Below, in pieces: positions 8,075-17,595 of a DNA stretch of 64,000 bases; the stretch's first letter is position 1; each line of letters opens with the position of its first letter. The notes under the pieces were generated by a model, which did not search any database, was not told the DNA's origin, and was given only the letters and a program-made list of their open reading frames with translations. The translations under genes were made by a program, and so were the position numbers. Source of the DNA: Microbacterium invictum (lineage in GTDB: Bacteria; Actinomycetota; Actinomycetes; Actinomycetales; Microbacteriaceae); contig NZ_JACIFH010000001.1 in NCBI RefSeq assembly GCF_014197265.1, positions 1,302,001 through 1,366,000 on the forward strand, given 5' to 3'.

Positions 8075-8199
8075 CCGTCCAGACTCTCACACGGTCGCCG
8101 CGCCGGCCCTACACCCGCTGCAAGAAATGACATCGCACGACACGCGAGGCTGTACACCCTCACAAAGCGACCGTCCTTCATGGATTTTCCACGTGGGCG

Positions 8200-8215
8200 C
8201 ACCCTACATATAGGT
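8200..8215. promoter_or_regulatory. NrdR-like box 1
   Basis: CACCCTACATATAGGT resembles the NrdR consensus acaCwAtATaTwGtgt. Its TACATATAG core is repeated exactly 31 bp downstream in box 2, which puts both on one face of the DNA. NrdR represses ribonucleotide reductase genes according to the ATP/dATP ratio. Confidence 0.75.
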
Positions 8216-8231
8216 TTCCCAAGCGCAACGA

Positions 8232-8247
8232 CCACTACATATAGTGG
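8232..8247. promoter_or_regulatory. NrdR-like box 2
   Basis: CCACTACATATAGTGG is close to palindromic and shares TACATATAG with box 1. It lies ~58 bp before the nrdD start, overlapping where the promoter should be. Confidence 0.8.
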
Positions 8248-8304
8248 TCACGCGTACCGGTGGTCGGAAGAACGCAGCCAGCCCGAACCCTCAAGGAGAA
8301 CACC

Positions 8305-10122
8305 ATGCGCACACCGGAATCCCAGCCCCAACCGCGGACGGTCGCGGTCGGAGCGACCGTGAACGAGTACCTCTCGCGTGGCGATTGGCGCGTCAACGCG
8401 AACGCCAACCAGGGCTACTCACTGGGCGGCCTCATCCTCAACTCGGCGGGCAAGCTCATCGCCAATTACTGGCTCGACGAGGTCTACGCACCCGAAGCGG
8501 GCGTCGCGCACCGCGAGGGCGACCTGCACATCCACGACCTCGACATGTTCGCCGGCTACTGCGCCGGCTGGTCGCTGCGCATGGTTCTCGAACAGGGCTT
8601 CAACGGCGCCCCCGGCAAGATCGCCTCATCCCCGCCGAAGCACCTCACCAGCGCCCTCGGCCAGATGGTCAACTTCCTCGGCACGCTGCAGAACGAGTGG
8701 GCCGGAGCCCAGGCGTTCAGCTCGTTCGACACGTACCTCGCGCCGTTCGTCCGGCTCGACTCGCTCAGTCACGCGCAGGTCGAACAGGCCATCCAGGAGT
8801 TCGTGTTCAACCTCAACGTGCCCTCCCGCTGGGGCACCCAGACGCCGTTCACCAATCTCACCTTCGACTGGACCGTGCCCGACGACCTCGCCGACCAGCA
8901 TCCACTCATCGGGGGCACCGTGTGCGACTTCACCTACGGCGACCTGACCGAGGAGATGGCCGTCATCAACCGCGCATTCATCGCGGTGATGAGTCAGGGC
9001 GACGCGGACGGCCGCTCGTTCACCTTCCCGATCCCGACCTACAACATCACGAAGGACTTCGACTGGGACGGCCCGCTCACAGACGGGCTGTTCGCGATGA
9101 CCGCGGAGTACGGACTGCCCTACTTCCAGAACTTCGTGAACTCCGACCTCGACCCGCACATGATCCGGTCGATGTGCTGCCGGCTGCAGCTCGACCTCAC
9201 CGAGCTCCTCAAGCGCGGCAACGGCCTGTTCGGCTCGGCCGAGCAGACCGGCTCGCTGGGGGTCGTCACCATCAACTGCGCGCGCCTCGGCTTCGTGCAT
9301 TCCGGAGACGAGGATGCCGTGTACCGGCGCCTCGACGAGCTGCTCGAGATCGCGCGCGACACCCTCGAGGCAAAGCGCCGCATCATCGACCTGCACATCG
9401 ACGGCGGCCTGTTCCCGTACACGAAGCGGTATCTCGGCAGCCTCGACAACCATTTCTCCACGATCGGTGTGAACGGCCTCAACGAGTTCGTGCGCAATTT
9501 CACCCGGGATGCCGCGGACATCACCTCCCCGGCCGGACGTGAGCTCGTCGGGCGACTGCTCGACCACGTGCGTGCGCGGATGGTCGAGTTCCAAGAGGCC
9601 ACCGGCAACATGTACAACCTCGAGGCGAGCCCCGCCGAAGGCGCCACCTACCGCCTCGCGAAGTCCGACATCGCCCGGTTCGGCGCGGCCATCGTCCACG
9701 CCGGCACCGACGCGAACCCGTACTACACGAACTCTTCGCAGCTGCCCGTCGGCTACACCGACGACCCGTTCGAGGCCATGGAGCTGCAGGAGGCGCTGCA
9801 GGGCAAGTACACCGGCGGCACGGTGCTGCATCTGTATATGGGTGAGGCCATGGTCTCGGCCCGCGCCTGCAAGACGCTCGTGCGGCGCTCGCTCGAGGGC
9901 TTCCGCCTGCCGTACATCACGGTCACCCCGACGTTCTCGATCTGCCCGCAGCACGGGTACGTATCGGGGCATCACGAGCAGTGCCCCGACTGCGGGTCGG
10001 AGTGCGAGGTGTGGACACGCGTGATGGGCTACTTCCGGCCGATCTCGTCGTTCAACATCGGCAAGAAGGGCGAAGCGGCCGAGCGACTGTACTTCGACCA
10101 GGCTGCCGTGCTGTCGTCATGA
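8305..10122 (+). CDS. nrdD: anaerobic ribonucleoside-triphosphate reductase (class III)
   Basis: A 605-residue oxygen-sensitive glycyl-radical enzyme that reduces ribonucleoside triphosphates to dNTPs. It lacks a long N-terminal ATP-cone. DLHIHDLDMFAGYCAGWSL is the conserved N-terminal signature. SMCCRLQLD near residue 290 carries candidate active-site cysteines. A C-terminal zinc ribbon (CPQHG, later CPDCGSEC) precedes the glycyl radical loop RVMGY, with Gly575. The start has AAGGAG 6 nt upstream. The stop overlaps nrdG as ATGA, giving a two-gene operon under two NrdR-like boxes. It implies DNA precursor synthesis under oxygen limitation in a lineage usually described as aerobic. Confidence 0.95.
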   Translation: MRTPESQPQPRTVAVGATVNEYLSRGDWRVNANANQGYSLGGLILNSAGKLIANYWLDEVYAPEAGVAHREGDLHIHDLDMFAGYCAGWSLRMVLEQGFNGAPGKIASSPPKHLTSALGQMVNFLGTLQNEWAGAQAFSSFDTYLAPFVRLDSLSHAQVEQAIQEFVFNLNVPSRWGTQTPFTNLTFDWTVPDDLADQHPLIGGTVCDFTYGDLTEEMAVINRAFIAVMSQGDADGRSFTFPIPTYNITKDFDWDGPLTDGLFAMTAEYGLPYFQNFVNSDLDPHMIRSMCCRLQLDLTELLKRGNGLFGSAEQTGSLGVVTINCARLGFVHSGDEDAVYRRLDELLEIARDTLEAKRRIIDLHIDGGLFPYTKRYLGSLDNHFSTIGVNGLNEFVRNFTRDAADITSPAGRELVGRLLDHVRARMVEFQEATGNMYNLEASPAEGATYRLAKSDIARFGAAIVHAGTDANPYYTNSSQLPVGYTDDPFEAMELQEALQGKYTGGTVLHLYMGEAMVSARACKTLVRRSLEGFRLPYITVTPTFSICPQHGYVSGHHEQCPDCGSECEVWTRVMGYFRPISSFNIGKKGEAAERLYFDQAAVLSS

Positions 10123-10856
10123 CCGCGCAGCACACCGGCGCGGCGGCCTGTCTGAAGGTCGCGGGGATGTCGCGCATGTCGAGCGTCGACTGGCCGGACA
10201 GGCTGGTGACCACCGTGTTCCTGCAGGGATGCCCGTGGGACTGCTTCTACTGCCACAACCCCGCGCTCATCGACCCGCGCGCTGCCGGTGCGCTGCCGTG
10301 GTCCGAGGTGTGGGCGCACCTGACCAGGCGCGTGGGCCTGCTCGACGGTGTCGTCTTCTCCGGCGGCGAGCCGACCACGCAGCACGCGCTGCTGCCGGCC
10401 GTGACGGCGGTGCGCGAGCTCGGGTTCGGTATCGGGCTGCACACCGGCGGCGCCTACCCGAACCGGCTCGCCCCGCTGCTGCCGCTCGTGGACTGGATCG
10501 GCTTCGACATCAAGGCCACCGCCACCGGCTACGCGCACGTCGTCGGGCGGCCGGGCGCGGCCGACCGTGCGTGGCGCAGCCTCGAGCTCGTCCTGGCCGA
10601 GCAGGCGCGTCGCGCCGGCACGCCGACGCCGCTCGAGTTCGAGGTGCGCACGACGGTGCACTCGGCCGCTGTCGACGAGGACGATCTCACCGAGCTCTCA
10701 TCCCGGCTGGTGGATGCCGGAGTCCGCACCTGGGCGCTGCAGCGCTTCCGCGACACCGGCACCCGCGATGCGATGCCCCGTGTCACCGCGCCCGGGCGGC
10801 GCGTCGACTTCGGCGGCGTGCCGACCGACCGGTTCGAACGCGTGATCGTCCGCTGA
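10119..10856 (+). CDS. nrdG: anaerobic ribonucleotide reductase-activating protein (radical SAM)
   Basis: A 245-residue radical SAM enzyme that makes the glycyl radical on NrdD. Cys38, Cys42 and Cys45 in GCPWDCFYCHN bind the [4Fe-4S] cluster. FSGGEPTTQ is the SAM-binding GGE motif, and WIGFDIKA follows later. The length and C-terminal part (ALQRFRDTGTRDAMPRV) fit the longer actinobacterial and archaeal NrdG/PFL-activase-like type rather than the short E. coli form. The start overlaps the nrdD stop by four bases, so translation is probably coupled. Confidence 0.92.
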   Translation: MTAQHTGAAACLKVAGMSRMSSVDWPDRLVTTVFLQGCPWDCFYCHNPALIDPRAAGALPWSEVWAHLTRRVGLLDGVVFSGGEPTTQHALLPAVTAVRELGFGIGLHTGGAYPNRLAPLLPLVDWIGFDIKATATGYAHVVGRPGAADRAWRSLELVLAEQARRAGTPTPLEFEVRTTVHSAAVDEDDLTELSSRLVDAGVRTWALQRFRDTGTRDAMPRVTAPGRRVDFGGVPTDRFERVIVR

Positions 10857-10923
10857 CAGCGCCGTCACCGGCCGCGGCGCCGGACGCCGACCCCCGCGGT
10901 GCCCGGCGCCGCACCCCCAGACC

Positions 10924-10957
10924 CCCTCGCCGTGCGCGACCACCCGCACGGCGAGGG
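10924..10957. terminator. perfect 13-bp hairpin between convergent nrdG and der
   Basis: CCCTCGCCGTGCG pairs with CGCACGGCGAGGG around an 8-nt loop, without a clear U-tract. It is placed to stop transcription from both sides. Confidence 0.6.
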
Positions 10958-11036
10958 TCACAGACTCCGAGCGAGGGAGAGCCGGGCACGCCCCGCAGGG
11001 CCGCGCGCCGGGGTACAAAAGGATGGGCCGGATGGT

Positions 11037-11065
11037 GATGGATGCCGGAAGCACCGGCATCCATC
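11037..11065. terminator. 12-bp hairpin made of two inverted GGATGCC words
   Basis: GATGGATGCCGG pairs with CCGGCATCCATC around AAGCA. It ends 2 nt before the der stop codon and probably serves as its terminator. The arms are inverted copies of the window-wide word GGATGCC. Confidence 0.55.
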
Positions 11066-11067
11066 GC

Positions 11068-12591
11068 CTACCGCTGGCGGCGCTCGCGGACCCGCATGTT
11101 GGTGATGATCGGCGTGCCCTCGAACCCGAACAGCTCGCGCAGCCGCCGCTGGATGAACCGGCGGTAGCCGGGGTCGAGGAACCCGGTGGTGAACAGCACG
11201 AACGTCGGCGGACGGGTCGAGGCCTGCGTGCCGAACAGGATGCGCGGCTGCTTGCCGCCGCGCACCGGGTGCGGGTGCTCGGCGACCAGCTCGGCCAGGA
11301 ACGCGTTGAACTTGCCCGTCGAGATGCGCTGGTCCCACGATGCGAGCGCGGTCTCCAGCGCCGGGACGAGCTTGTCGAGGTGGCGTCCGGTGCGGGCCGA
11401 GAGGTTGACGCGGGGCGCCCACGCGACGTGCGCGAGGTCCTGCTCGATCTCTCGCTCGAGGTACCGGCGCCGGTCCATGTTCTCCATGTCGTCGTCGTTC
11501 AGGCGATCCCATTTGTTGAACGCGAGCACGAGAGCTCGGCCCGACTCGAGCACGAGATCGATGATGCGCACGTCCTGCTCACTGAGCGGCTCGCTCACAT
11601 CGAGGACGACGACGGCGACCTCCGCCTTCTCGAGAGCGGCCGAGGTGCGCAGCGAGGCGTAGAAGTCGGCACCCTGCTGCAGGTGGACGCGGCGACGGAT
11701 GCCGGCGGTGTCGACCAGCCGCCACAGCTTGCCGCCCAGCTCGACGATCTCGTCCACCGGGTCGCGCGTGGTGCCGGCCAGATCGTTGACGACGACCCGC
11801 TCCTCGCCGGCCGCCTTGTTCAGCAGCGACGATTTGCCGACGTTGGGACGACCGAGGATCGCCACGCGGCGCGGACCGCCGAGCTCGTTCTTGGCGACGG
11901 CCGAGACCTCGGGCAGCACCTTCATGATCTCGTCGAGGAGGTCGGCGACACCACGACCGTGGATCGCCGAGACCGGGTGCGGCTCGCCGAGTCCGAGGTT
12001 CCACAGAGCCGCGGCCTCGGGCTCGTGGCGCTGGTCGTCGATCTTGTTCGCGACGAGGAAGACAGGTTTGCCGCTCTTGCGCAGCAGCCGCACGACCTGC
12101 TCGTCGGTCGAGGTGGCGCCGACCATCGCGTCGACGACGAACAGCACGACGTCGCACAGGTCGATCGCGACCTCGGCCTGCAGCGCCACGGACTTGTCGA
12201 TGCCGCGGGCATCGGGCTCCCAGCCGCCCGTGTCGACGAGGGTGAAGGAGCGGTCCATCCACTCGGCCTTGTATGTCACGCGGTCGCGGGTCACGCCCGG
12301 GGTGTCTTCGACGACGGCCTCCCGGCGGCCGAGGATGCGGTTCACGAGCGCGGACTTGCCCACGTTCGGGCGTCCGACGATCGCGACGACCGGCAGCGCC
12401 GGCAGCACCTCGACGACCTCTCCCCCGGCGGTGAGGCCCGCGAGCAGCTCGGCGTCTTCCTCATCGAGGTCGTAGTCCGAGAGCGAGCTGCGCAGAGCCG
12501 CGGCACGCTGCTCGGCGAGCGTCTCGTCGAGCTCGGCCATCTTCTCTTCGAGGCGGTCGGGGCCGCCTTCGTACTCTTGTTCACCGGTCAC
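11068..12591 (-). CDS. der: ribosome biogenesis GTPase Der (EngA)
   Basis: A 507-residue essential GTPase with two tandem G domains followed by a KH-like C-terminal domain, acting in 50S subunit assembly. The two G1 loops are [12 protein letters not shown] and [12 protein letters not shown]. The G3 motifs are VDTGGWEP and VDTAGIRR. The G4 motifs are NKID and NKWD. An acidic N-terminal extension of ~65 residues before the first G domain is common in actinobacteria. GTG 12591 is chosen because AGGAGC lies 7 nt upstream and no earlier start fits. It overlaps the end of cmk by 11 nt, and is the last gene of the long minus-strand run. Confidence 0.95.
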   Translation of the reverse strand: MTGEQEYEGGPDRLEEKMAELDETLAEQRAAALRSSLSDYDLDEEDAELLAGLTAGGEVVEVLPALPVVAIVGRPNVGKSALVNRILGRREAVVEDTPGVTRDRVTYKAEWMDRSFTLVDTGGWEPDARGIDKSVALQAEVAIDLCDVVLFVVDAMVGATSTDEQVVRLLRKSGKPVFLVANKIDDQRHEPEAAALWNLGLGEPHPVSAIHGRGVADLLDEIMKVLPEVSAVAKNELGGPRRVAILGRPNVGKSSLLNKAAGEERVVVNDLAGTTRDPVDEIVELGGKLWRLVDTAGIRRRVHLQQGADFYASLRTSAALEKAEVAVVVLDVSEPLSEQDVRIIDLVLESGRALVLAFNKWDRLNDDDMENMDRRRYLEREIEQDLAHVAWAPRVNLSARTGRHLDKLVPALETALASWDQRISTGKFNAFLAELVAEHPHPVRGGKQPRILFGTQASTRPPTFVLFTTGFLDPGYRRFIQRRLRELFGFEGTPIITNMRVRERRQR

Positions 12592-13273
12592 GGTGCGCTC
12601 CTGTCCCCGCACGGACGACGTCGAGGACGGCGTCCACGGTCTGTGCGAAATCTAGTTCGGTGGAATCCACCACGGTCACGCCGGGTGCGGCGTTGAGGAA
12701 GTCGACGACTTTCGCGTCGGAGGCGTCGCGCTGGTGCAGTGCGGCGGCGACCGCGCCGGCGTCCTCGCCGGACAGTTCGGCGCTGCGACGTGCCGCGCGC
12801 ACCTCGGGGGCGGCGGTCAGCAGGATCCGCACCGGCGCGTCGGGCAGGACGACGGTCGTGATGTCGCGACCCTCGACGATGACGCCGGGGGCATCGGCGG
12901 CCGCGACGAGTGAGCGGAACAGCGCGTTGACCGCCTCGCGCACCTCGGGCACGCGTGCCACCCCGCTGACGGCTGCGGAAACCCGCGGCTCACGGATGGC
13001 GTCTGTGACGTCGGTCTCGCCGACGCGCACCCAATAGCGGTCGGGGTCGAGCGAGATCGCATAGTCGAAGTCCTCGGTGGCGGCGACCACGACGTCGGCG
13101 TCCGCGGTCTCGGCCCCGCGGCTCAGCACGTGCCAGGCCAGCGCGCGGTACGCCGCGCCGGTGTCGAGATAGCCGTAACCGAGGCGGCGCGCGGCCTGCT
13201 TGGAGACGCTCGATTTGCCGCTGCCGGCGGGGCCGTCGATCGCGACGGCGACCGGTTCACGTGAGTCAGTCAA
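12581..13273 (-). CDS. cmk: cytidylate kinase
   Basis: A 230-residue kinase that phosphorylates CMP and dCMP with [17 protein letters not shown] is the P-loop, [14 protein letters not shown] binds the nucleotide, and [16 protein letters not shown] is the conserved central motif. The best start is TTG 13273 (encoding [15 protein letters not shown]), which overlaps the tyrA stop by 8 nt. No ATG or GTG lies nearby, and longer frames have no family similarity. The neighbours tyrA and der are the usual actinobacterial partners. Confidence 0.93.
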   Translation of the reverse strand: MTDSREPVAVAIDGPAGSGKSSVSKQAARRLGYGYLDTGAAYRALAWHVLSRGAETADADVVVAATEDFDYAISLDPDRYWVRVGETDVTDAIREPRVSAAVSGVARVPEVREAVNALFRSLVAAADAPGVIVEGRDITTVVLPDAPVRILLTAAPEVRAARRSAELSGEDAGAVAAALHQRDASDAKVVDFLNAAPGVTVVDSTELDFAQTVDAVLDVVRAGTGAHRDR

Positions 13274-14390
13274 CAGTGGTGCTCGCAATCTTCCAGCCGC
13301 GGGCCTCGAGTCCCTCGACGGCGTGGCGGACGGTGCTCGGGACGACACTGATCTCGGCCAGGCCGAACTGCGCCCCCGGCGAGTGCTCCAGGCGCAGGTC
13401 TTCGACGTTGACCTCGAGCTCGCCGAGCTCGCCGAACAGACGCCCCAGCTGGCCGGGGGTGTCGTCGATCATCACGACGATGGTCTCGAAGCGGCGGTTC
13501 TGGCCGTGCTTGCCGGGCAGGCGCTCTACGCCCTCGTTGCCGCGGCGGATCGTGTCGGCCACCGCGCGGCGCGCGCCGGGGCTGTCGGGTGCGCGCAGTG
13601 CGGACGAGACCACGCGTAGGTCGTCGGCGAGAGCGCCCAGGACGTCGACGACCGGCTCTGCGTTGGCCCCGAGGATCTGCACCCACAGTTCGGGGGCGGA
13701 TGCCGCGATCCTGGTCGTGTCGCGCAGGCCCTGCCCGGTGAGACGCAGCGACCCGTCGGGGGCGTCGACGAGCCGGGCCGCGAGCAGCGAGGCCACCAGC
13801 TGCGGCACGTGCGAGACGAGCGCCACCGACCGGTCGTGCTCTTCGGGCGTCATCTCCAGCGGCGTCGCGCCGAGGTCGAGCGCGAGCCCTTCGACGAGCG
13901 CCAGATCGGATGCCGGGGTCTCGTGGTCGCGACAGACGACCCACGGCCGCCCGACGAACAGATCGGCGCGGGCGGCGATCGCTCCGCCCCGCTCGCGACC
14001 GGCCATCGGATGCGAGCCGATGTAGTGCGTCAGGTCGACCCCGCGCGCACGCAGGGCGTGGAGCGGCTCGAGCTTGACCGATGCGACGTCGGTGACGACG
14101 GCATCCGGAAACGCCCTGAGCTCGCGCTCGACGACATCGGCGATGACATCCGGCGGCACGGCGACGACGATCAGGACGGGCCGGTCGTCGTCGCGGGCGG
14201 CACGGCCGGCGCCGTAGTCGATCGCGAGCCGCAGCTGCGAGGGCGACGCGTCGGCGAGGGCGACGTCGACGCCGAGCTGTCCGAGCGCGTGGCCGATGCT
14301 CGAGCCGAGCAGGCCCGCGCCGACGACCCGCACCACACCGCTGGTGCGTGCGGCGCGCGTGCGCACCGAGGTGTCGGTCGATTCGGTCAC
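13266..14390 (-). CDS. tyrA: prephenate dehydrogenase with C-terminal ACT domain
   Basis: A 374-residue enzyme oxidising prephenate to 4-hydroxyphenylpyruvate with NAD(P)+, for tyrosine synthesis. [16 protein letters not shown] is the dinucleotide-binding loop. [12 protein letters not shown] is the prephenate-binding signature, and [20 protein letters not shown] near residue 315 opens an ACT domain, which usually gives amino acid feedback control. GTG 14390 has GGAG 5 nt upstream. The stop overlaps the start of cmk. Confidence 0.93.
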   Translation of the reverse strand: MTESTDTSVRTRAARTSGVVRVVGAGLLGSSIGHALGQLGVDVALADASPSQLRLAIDYGAGRAARDDDRPVLIVVAVPPDVIADVVERELRAFPDAVVTDVASVKLEPLHALRARGVDLTHYIGSHPMAGRERGGAIAARADLFVGRPWVVCRDHETPASDLALVEGLALDLGATPLEMTPEEHDRSVALVSHVPQLVASLLAARLVDAPDGSLRLTGQGLRDTTRIAASAPELWVQILGANAEPVVDVLGALADDLRVVSSALRAPDSPGARRAVADTIRRGNEGVERLPGKHGQNRRFETIVVMIDDTPGQLGRLFGELGELEVNVEDLRLEHSPGAQFGLAEISVVPSTVRHAVEGLEARGWKIASTTVD

Positions 14391-14404
14391 GGTTTCTCCG
14401 CGGA

Positions 14405-15187
14405 TCAGGGCTGGGGGTCGGCACCGGGCGAGGGCGCGTCGCGGCGTGCCAGAGTCAGCAGAGCGCCGCGTTCCACTGTAGTCAACTCGCGGGCCCTCCC
14501 CGCCGGGAGCGTTCCCAGGTGGAGCGGCCCGAACTGGCGGCGCACGAGCTCACGGACGGGGTGCCCGACGGCGGCCATCATGCGCCGCACGATCCGGTTG
14601 CGGCCGGAGTGCAGGGTGAGCTCGACGAGACTCGACTGCCCGGATGCGTCGAGCAGGCGCGCCTTGTCGGCGGCGATCGGTCCGTCGTCCAGTTCGATGC
14701 CGGCGGTGAGCTTGGCGATCGTCTGCGGCGTCACCCGGTCCTCCACCTTCGCGATGTACACCTTCGTGACGCCGAACGAGGGGTGGGCGAGCACGTGCGC
14801 GAGTCCGCCGTCGTTGGTCAAAACCAGCAGACCGCTCGTCTCGGCATCCAATCGCCCGACGTTGTACAGCCGCTCGGGCCAGTCCTTCGTGAACCGGCGC
14901 AGATCCGGCCGGCCCTGATCGTCCTTCATCGACGAGACGACGCCGGTGGGCTTGTTCAGCATGACGTAGCGCTTGGTCGCATCGAGCTGGATGGCGGTTC
15001 CGTCCACGTCGACGAGATCGGATTCCGGGTCGACACGCGTGCCCAGCTCGGTCACGACCACGCCGTTGACCCGGACCCGGCCCGCGACGATGTAGTCCTC
15101 GCAAACGCGCCGCGAGGCGACACCCGCGTTCGCGAGCACCTTCTGCAACCGCTGCCGGCCTTCGTCCTGGAAACCGCTGTCACTCAT
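14405..15187 (-). CDS. 23S rRNA pseudouridine synthase, RluB/RsuA family
   Basis: A 260-residue enzyme that isomerises uridine to pseudouridine in rRNA. An S4 domain (RLQKVLANAGVASRRVCEDY) is followed by the catalytic domain: MLNKPTGVVSS, NVGRLDAETSGLLVLTNDG with the catalytic Asp in GRLDAETSG, and LHSGRNRIVRRMM. The position of modification (2605-type is usual for RluB) cannot be proved here. It starts within the end of scpB as ATGA, the standard actinobacterial order after scpAB. Confidence 0.92.
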   Translation of the reverse strand: MSDSGFQDEGRQRLQKVLANAGVASRRVCEDYIVAGRVRVNGVVVTELGTRVDPESDLVDVDGTAIQLDATKRYVMLNKPTGVVSSMKDDQGRPDLRRFTKDWPERLYNVGRLDAETSGLLVLTNDGGLAHVLAHPSFGVTKVYIAKVEDRVTPQTIAKLTAGIELDDGPIAADKARLLDASGQSSLVELTLHSGRNRIVRRMMAAVGHPVRELVRRQFGPLHLGTLPAGRARELTTVERGALLTLARRDAPSPGADPQP

Positions 15188-15801
15188 CGGAGCACCTCAC
15201 TGTCGAATCCGTCTGCGCCGTCGTCGAGCAGCGGCGAGATGTGCGGCAGCTCGTCGAGCGAGTTGATGCCCAGGTGGGTCAGCAGCGCATCGGTGGTCTT
15301 GTAGTTGATCGCCCCGGTCTCGGAGTCGGTGAACGCCTCGGTGATCAGGCCCCGCGCCACGAGCGTGCGCACGACCGAGTCGACGTTCACGGCGCGGATC
15401 GAGGCGACCTGGCTGCGGCTCACGGGCTGCTTGTAGGCGATGACCGCGAGGGTCTCCAGCGCCGCCTGCGAGAGGCGTGACGGGGCCTGCGAATTGACGA
15501 ACTCCGACACGAGGTCATCGTTCTCCTCGCGCACATACAGGCGCCAGCCGCCGCCGACCTCACGCAGCTCGAAGCCGCGGCGCGGCCCACCGGTCTCACC
15601 GTCGTAGTCGGCGACGAGGCCCTCGATCGCCTGGCGCACCGCGGGAACGGGTGCGGCGACCGCGGTGGCGAGGGCGACGAGGCTCTGCGGCTCGTCCACC
15701 ACCAGCAGGATCGCTTCGAGTCGCCGGGCGACGTCGACCGGTTCGGCCGGCGGTGCGAGGCCGGCCTCGTCGTCGTCGAGGGATGCGTCGTCAGTGGTCA
15801 T
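15184..15801 (-). CDS. scpB: segregation and condensation protein B
   Basis: A 205-residue winged-helix kleisin-associated protein that dimerises and binds ScpA in the SMC-ScpAB complex that compacts and segregates chromosomes. LSQAALETLAVIAYKQPVSR and VNVDSVVRTLVARGLI are the family signatures. The first ~20 residues are acidic and likely disordered. It overlaps scpA upstream by 11 nt and the pseudouridine synthase downstream by 4 nt. Confidence 0.94.
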   Translation of the reverse strand: MTTDDASLDDDEAGLAPPAEPVDVARRLEAILLVVDEPQSLVALATAVAAPVPAVRQAIEGLVADYDGETGGPRRGFELREVGGGWRLYVREENDDLVSEFVNSQAPSRLSQAALETLAVIAYKQPVSRSQVASIRAVNVDSVVRTLVARGLITEAFTDSETGAINYKTTDALLTHLGINSLDELPHISPLLDDGADGFDSEVLR

Positions 15802-16636
15802 AGTCAGCTCCCAGGGTGGCGAGGTTCTCTTCCGACCACCGTTCGGCGGTCCAGCGCAGGGTGAGCTCGCCCAGCGGCTCGAGCTGTTCGAACGACAGGG
15901 CGGCGTGGCGGTACAGCTCGAGGACGGCGAGGAACCGCGCCACCACGATGCCCGGCTGCGCGACCCCGGCGATCAGCTCACGGAAGTTGAGGCTTCCGGC
16001 ATCACGCAGCAGCGTCACCACGACCGCGGCCTGCTCTCGGATCGACACGAGCGGCGCGTGCAGGTGGTCCAGCCCGACATGCGGGATCTCCTTCGGCGTG
16101 AAGGCGAGCAGGGCGATCGCGGCGAAGTCCTCTTTCGACAGCGTCCACACGAGCTCGGGCACGGCACGACGGTACTTCTCGTCGAGGCGCACCGCGCGGA
16201 CGTGCCGGCGATCCTCCCGCTCGAGGCAGCGGGCGAACCACACCGACACCTCCTTGAACGCGCGGTACTGCAGCAGCCGCGCGAACAGCAGGTCACGGGC
16301 TTCGAGCAGCGCCACCGATTCTGCGTCGACGAGCTCGCCCTGGGGCAGGAGGCCCGCGACCTTCATGTCGAGCAGGGTCGCGGCGACCACGAGGAATTCG
16401 GAGGCCTGGTCGAGGTCTGCTTCGTCGTCGAGACCCCGCAGGTACGAGATGAACTCGTCGGTGACCTTGCTCAGCGACACCTCGGTGATGTCGAGCTCGT
16501 GCTGCGATATGAGACTCAGCAGCAGGTCGAACGGGCCGTCGAAGTTGCCGATCGAGACCTGGAATCCGGATGCCGGTGCGTCGGGCGTCGGGGCTTCCTC
16601 GGGCGGGCGCGCCTCGTCGTCAGGCGACGGCGCCAC
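15791..16636 (-). CDS. scpA: segregation and condensation protein A (kleisin)
   Basis: A 281-residue kleisin of the SMC-ScpAB condensin. The N-terminal FQVSIGNFDGPFDLLLSLIS contacts the SMC neck. Residues near 80-120 (LVVAATLLDMKVAGLLP) are the conserved helix, and the C-terminal winged helix (VARFLAVLELYRHAALSFEQ) binds the SMC head. About 23 disordered residues precede the domain. It overlaps the parA stop by 17 nt. Confidence 0.94.
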   Translation of the reverse strand: MAPSPDDEARPPEEAPTPDAPASGFQVSIGNFDGPFDLLLSLISQHELDITEVSLSKVTDEFISYLRGLDDEADLDQASEFLVVAATLLDMKVAGLLPQGELVDAESVALLEARDLLFARLLQYRAFKEVSVWFARCLEREDRRHVRAVRLDEKYRRAVPELVWTLSKEDFAAIALLAFTPKEIPHVGLDHLHAPLVSIREQAAVVVTLLRDAGSLNFRELIAGVAQPGIVVARFLAVLELYRHAALSFEQLEPLGELTLRWTAERWSEENLATLGADYDH

Positions 16637-17525
16637 GAGCGACCAGCTCCCGCGCCAGCCGCAGGTAGGCCTGGGCGGCCGGATGCTCGGGCGCGAACTT
16701 CGTGATCGGGACCCCCGACACCGAGGCGTCCGGGAACTTGACGGTGCGACCGATCACGGTCTCGAGCACGTCGTCGCCGAACGCGTCGACGACCCGCTCG
16801 AGCACCTCGCGCGAGTGCAGCGTGCGCGCGTCGTACATCGTGGCCAGCACGCCGTCGAGCTTGATCGACGGGTTCAACCGGTCGCGGACCTTGTCGATGG
16901 TCTCGATCAGCAGCGCAACGCCGCGCAGGGCGAAGAACTCGCACTCGAGCGGGATGAGCACGCCGTGGCTGGCGGTGAGTGCGTTGACGGTGAGCAGGCC
17001 CAGTGACGGCTGGCAGTCGATCAGGATGACGTCGTAGTCGTTCGCCACCTTGCGCAGCACCCGGGCGAGGATCGTCTCTCTGGCGACCTCGTTGACGAGG
17101 TGCACTTCGGATGCCGACAGGTCGATGTTCGCCGGGAGGATGTCGAGATTCTCGACCGCGGTGCTGACGACGACCTCCTGCGGATCGCGCTTGGAGTCCA
17201 GCAGCAGGTCGTAGATCGTCGGGATGTCGTGGGTGGCGATGCCGAGTCCGGCCGACAGCGCGCCCTGCGGGTCGAAGTCGACCGCGAGCACCTTGCGCCC
17301 GTACTGCGCGAGCGAGGCGGCCAGGTTGATGGTGGTCGTCGTCTTGCCGACGCCGCCCTTCTGGTTGCACAGCGCGATGATACGCGCGGGGCCGTGACCG
17401 TTCAGCTTCGGCGGGGTGGGGAACCCGTGATACGGACGCCCTGTGGGTCCGATCGGGGTGTCACCCTCTGCGGGCTTCTTCGCGCCCTGCTTGCTGCCCG
17501 CCACCGGCTCTCCTGCCTTCACCAT
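16620..17525 (-). CDS. ParA/Soj-family ATPase in the xerD-scpA cluster
   Basis: A 301-residue deviant Walker ATPase. CNQKGGVGKTTTTINLAASL is the P-loop, DFDPQGALSAGLG is switch I, and LIDCQPSLGLLTVNAL is switch II. The first ~50 residues are disordered. It is the orphan ParA typical of actinobacterial scpA clusters, with no parB partner beside it, so it is not necessarily the main chromosome-partition ATPase. The start is uncertain: ATG 17525 and GTG 17546 are in frame and neither has a strong ribosome binding site. Confidence 0.88.
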   Translation of the reverse strand: MVKAGEPVAGSKQGAKKPAEGDTPIGPTGRPYHGFPTPPKLNGHGPARIIALCNQKGGVGKTTTTINLAASLAQYGRKVLAVDFDPQGALSAGLGIATHDIPTIYDLLLDSKRDPQEVVVSTAVENLDILPANIDLSASEVHLVNEVARETILARVLRKVANDYDVILIDCQPSLGLLTVNALTASHGVLIPLECEFFALRGVALLIETIDKVRDRLNPSIKLDGVLATMYDARTLHSREVLERVVDAFGDDVLETVIGRTVKFPDASVSGVPITKFAPEHPAAQAYLRLARELVARGAVA

Positions 17526-17595
17526 CTCGCCACTGATTCTAGTCACGACGCGCTCAGGCCCGTCGGCGGCGCTTCGACAGCTGGGAAATCCGTTC

